Origin: Psoroptes ovis
Lineage: Eukaryota; Arthropoda; Arachnida; Sarcoptiformes; Psoroptidae
Assembly (NCBI GenBank): GCA_002943765.1
Contig: PQWQ01000001.1
Span: 2,949,501 to 3,013,500 of the forward strand
Direction: 5' to 3'
DNA: 64,000 nt
Part shown: piece by piece, positions 60,778 through 64,000 of the stretch
How positions within the stretch are numbered: the stretch's first letter is position 1
How the letters are laid out: every line of letters begins with the position of its first letter
Translations under genes and position numbers: made by a program
Notes under the pieces: generated by a model
Databases searched by the model: none
What the model saw: the letters and a program-made list of their open reading frames with translations, nothing else
Told to the model about the DNA's origin: nothing

Positions 60778-63700
60778 ACACTGTCTACAAATTTTTCCGA
60801 TAAAGTTTTTGGTAGTATTTTGTACTAGTGCTTTCTGCGTTACTCTCTCTTTCTACAATAACATAATCATCATCATGATCATTAAATGAACTGTAATACA
60901 CACATCCATATATATTGAAAATAATATTTTTGGATATTTTATATTATTTCAAGGTCAGTAGATATATCGACAACGACGTCGACGTCGTCATTTTAATTTT
61001 CATTTATCATGTTGTTGACTACTGTTTGTATTAATGGTGTTATTATACGATAAAAATATATAACTTGTCGTTTATATTTCAAGTTAAACGATTAAAAATA
61101 TAGCTGAAATACATCATTTAATTCATGTTTCGTATGTTTGTGTATGGTTAAATACTACGAATGGATTCGGCAGCCATCGTTTTAATGATTATTATCATCA
61201 TTCATAAATGTTATACGCCTATGAATCGAAAAAACTTACGTATTATTGATGCTTCCACACTAGAACGATTACAACCAGAAAATTTTATGTTTGTTTTAGC
61301 GTTTTTAGAAATTTTGCTATTTACTCACTCATTATTTAAATTTTAGTTGAATTTTGTTAGCTTTCAATGATGATTAAATTTAGTTGAATTGAAATGATGG
61401 TTGCTTTTTGTTGGCTTATTTGCTTGATCATCAAACTTTATCACATAAATCGTTTTTGTTTTTGTTCAACTTTTTCTTCCATTGAACTATTTGTACGACG
61501 GAAAAAAAGGGAATATGCTTGTACACACACATCACGAAATGATGATCTCCAAAAGCACAATGATCGAGAAAACATACAAATCATTCACTATACATAAATT
61601 TTTGTTTTGAATTTCTTTTTTTTTCATTTGATTTGGTGAAGCCATACACATATTTTTTTCTGAAGATGTAAAAGGGTTTTTCAAAGTTTTCAAAGTACAA
61701 AAAATTATTTTTAAAATAAACAGTATGACATTGTCATCTTGTGGCGAAAAAATGTATAAATTCAAGTTAATTTTTATAAAATTCAATTTGCTTAGAAATA
61801 ATTTTAAAAATTTTATGATCATGATATCAATGATAATAATGATAACATTAGAACTTAATTAATGAGAACAATGACATTTTATTTTTGAAAATCTAAGAAT
61901 TGATAATACAATGGAGAATTGATAGTTTTTTTTTTTTTTTTGATAAAAACTAATCTAAATCATCATTACTCCACGGATCATTATATATATTGTAAATTAA
62001 ATTTAATCTAATCATTATCTGAATTGACTATTAAATTGATTGAAAACGAAAATTTATATCTCATAATATTTATTTGTGTATGCTTTGTGCAGATTTAAAA
62101 ATGTTTTTGTCAATAGATTTTTGATAAAAGTCTGATTTGGTGTGTGTGTGTGTGTGATTAATCAGCGATCAATCAATCAACGAGGCAACAGATAATCTAT
62201 GTTTCAGGTTGATCATTTATTGATTTATCGAGAATTTAAAAAATCTACCCAGATTTTTTAAAGGAATTTTCAAAAAGAAATGATTATGGATTTGATTTTG
62301 CCTAAACCCCTTATGGCCACCATAATACCATCTAGTGTGTTTGATAACTGTCATTTTGTGTAATGGTTTGCAAACCAAGATACAAATGTATTGCATACAT
62401 CTCTCTTATTTCGAGAAAATTTATAAACAATAACCAGAATCCATATGTATTAGTGTATTGGTATTTTCAAAAACCAATTGTTAAATCTAGATTTAATTAA
62501 AATCAAGCAATGAAACATAATGAAACGTTTTACAAAACATTTAATACGTCGTTTCAAATAATTTTAAGAAACCTTTTTGTTATTGTCATTTGAACATTTG
62601 TATTTGTTATTTGTAAAAATATCAAAATTATTTTAAATATTCGAGAACGACATTCGACTCAATCAAAATATTCTTTTTCCTCAAATCGATCTGATATATT
62701 TATTTTTTGAAACGATCATTTTCAATGATTATCGGTAATAGACAATGTTATGACCTTCATTAATTCATGGTATCCGTTTTTTTCTTTGATATTTGATGAT
62801 TTATTTATTTGTATAATAATCTAAATTGAATTTTTTTTTCGTAATTTATTTGATTAGATCGCAGCCATCGTCTACTGTCATTGTCAATCGACATTCATTG
62901 ATGAATCCATTTTTTTTGTATTTGATTAAATTTAAATTAAACATGAAATAATGTAATCATCAAATGATCCAATGCCATATTTGATTGATTTATTTGATAT
63001 TTAATCGAAAAAGAAAAAAAAGGTTAATGAACGTGTTTGATATTTCCATATGATTATTTTTAAACATTATTACATCGATCTAATCAAGTCTAATCAATCA
63101 GTCACAAGGGACTCACAATCGAATTTAAATTATTAATCAATTCAATTGAATCGATTTCAAATTAATTGAAATTGAAATCAATTTATTATTTATTGAATGT
63201 CTAACATTTTCATTACCAGCAGCCAATGTCATATGACAAACAAACAACAAAAAAAATGAAAAAATAAATTTCTCATCAATATATCCTTATTTATCTACAA
63301 TATCCTAATCGAAAGTAAAGCACTAATTATTTTCGATATTATTACCGAAAACAAAATCAATCAATCATATCAATTTCAATTGCGATATATCGAAAGTGAT
63401 AATAAAAATGAACAACAAGACAAAAAACCATGGAATTATTTTAAATTTATTGAGATAAATTTTTTTTTTATTTATTAAATTTTGATAAAAGTAATCAACT
63501 GTCAGTGTTTGATCATCCAATTATATATCGGTTCCATACATTCGCCCACCGATGCACACATTGTGGCAATTTTGTCTTAATTTTCACTGAATTATCATTT
63601 AATGAATAGTAATTGAAATTGTTTTATCAGTTTAAAACACAACCGTTGCCAAATTCATCCCTTCCCTCCGAATTTCATCATAATTTGAGCATCAAATAAA

Positions 63701-63847
63701 TTCATTCCTCTCTTTTAATCATTTTCAATTGAATGTACTAAACCATAGCTATTTTTATATTCAATATTATAGACGTATTGATTAATCCTTTATTTATTTG
63801 TCAATGTTGATAATTTCGAAATACACAATACACTGGAAATAAACCGA
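60778..63847. other. Non-coding region left of the edge gene
   Basis: AT-rich, with a TG run at 62141-62156 and a T run near 61927. The plus-strand frame 61161-61346 is hydrophobic and unassigned. The last few hundred bases should include the promoter and leader of the gene starting at 63848. Confidence 0.4.
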
Positions 63848-64000
63848 ATGATATCATTATCAACAATTATTTCAATTGTTTGTCCATTATTTTGGACAAT
63901 CATTGTCAATTGTGTTGATATTGTTGATGATATCAATATTATCAACTATAATAACAATGATCGTGATGTTTCTGTCGATATCAATACTCTGAAACTTGTA
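63848..64000 (+). CDS. Probable secreted or membrane protein, N-terminus only (cut by window edge)
   Basis: The frame opens at ATG 63848 and stays open for 51 codons to the edge. It begins MISLSTIISIVCPLFWTIIV, a hydrophobic segment typical of a signal peptide, with likely cleavage shortly after (NCVD). The following part is acidic and polar with many Asn and Asp (DIVDDINIINYNNND), then DVSVDINTLKLV. No other in-frame ATG is found in the preceding 60 nt. An AT-rich TATA-like stretch lies about 100 nt upstream. The family cannot be recognised from this fragment, and the frame could still be chance in AT-rich DNA. Confidence 0.45.
   Translation, partial: MISLSTIISIVCPLFWTIIVNCVDIVDDINIINYNNNDRDVSVDINTLKLV

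Noticed and set aside
1..64000. CRISPR arrays, bacterial operons or prophage
   Set aside because: Spliced eukaryotic genes throughout and no regularly spaced repeats; all repeats are microsatellites or transposon ends.

Overview
The window is nuclear DNA of an arthropod. It is very AT-rich, full of microsatellites, and its genes carry introns of only 48 to 112 nt. Together with an ecdysone receptor, this suggests an acariform mite, probably an astigmatid such as Dermatophagoides. That assignment is inference; no species marker was checked. All exon boundaries were derived by eye from GT/AG sites, reading phase and remembered family sequences.

Left end (1-4.1 kb): two housekeeping genes are arranged head to head across a 290-bp promoter. 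The minus strand carries the N-terminus of a CWF19L1-like protein, cut by the window edge. The plus strand carries a complete eight-exon CC2D1A/B (lethal giant discs) homologue of 839 residues, with four DM14 repeats and a C2 domain.

Centre (6.4-29.5 kb, minus strand): one gene, the ecdysone receptor EcR, fills about 23 kb. Five closely packed exons (6380-7940) encode the linker, DNA-binding and ligand-binding domains. Two large low-complexity exons, 13694-14695 (B1-like, with SSPEVSSS and LELW motifs) and 28010-29546 (A-like, with IKLEP), encode alternative N-terminal transactivation regions. Both end in the same phase, which matches the common acceptor at 7940. The very large introns hold only low-complexity DNA that I can recognise.

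Right part (30-64 kb): this is mostly non-coding, with four mobile-element remnants of different classes. They are a Ty3/Gypsy-type pol reading frame with intact catalytic motifs but no gag (30326-33586), a 930-bp deleted mariner with TIRs and TA duplication (37376-38305), a 505-bp 5'-truncated non-LTR retrotransposon with a 15-bp target-site duplication (44668-45172), and a 173-bp hAT MITE with perfect 8-bp duplications (46109-46281). The last 17.5 kb has no recognisable gene except a probable secreted-protein start at 63848 that runs off the window. Two unassigned minus-strand reading frames lie near 59.8 and 60.6 kb.

I did not find a novel multi-gene system. The most interesting points are the two-exon N-terminal architecture of EcR, the intron present in only one of two nearly identical CC2D1 domain copies, and the isolated pol frame upstream of EcR.
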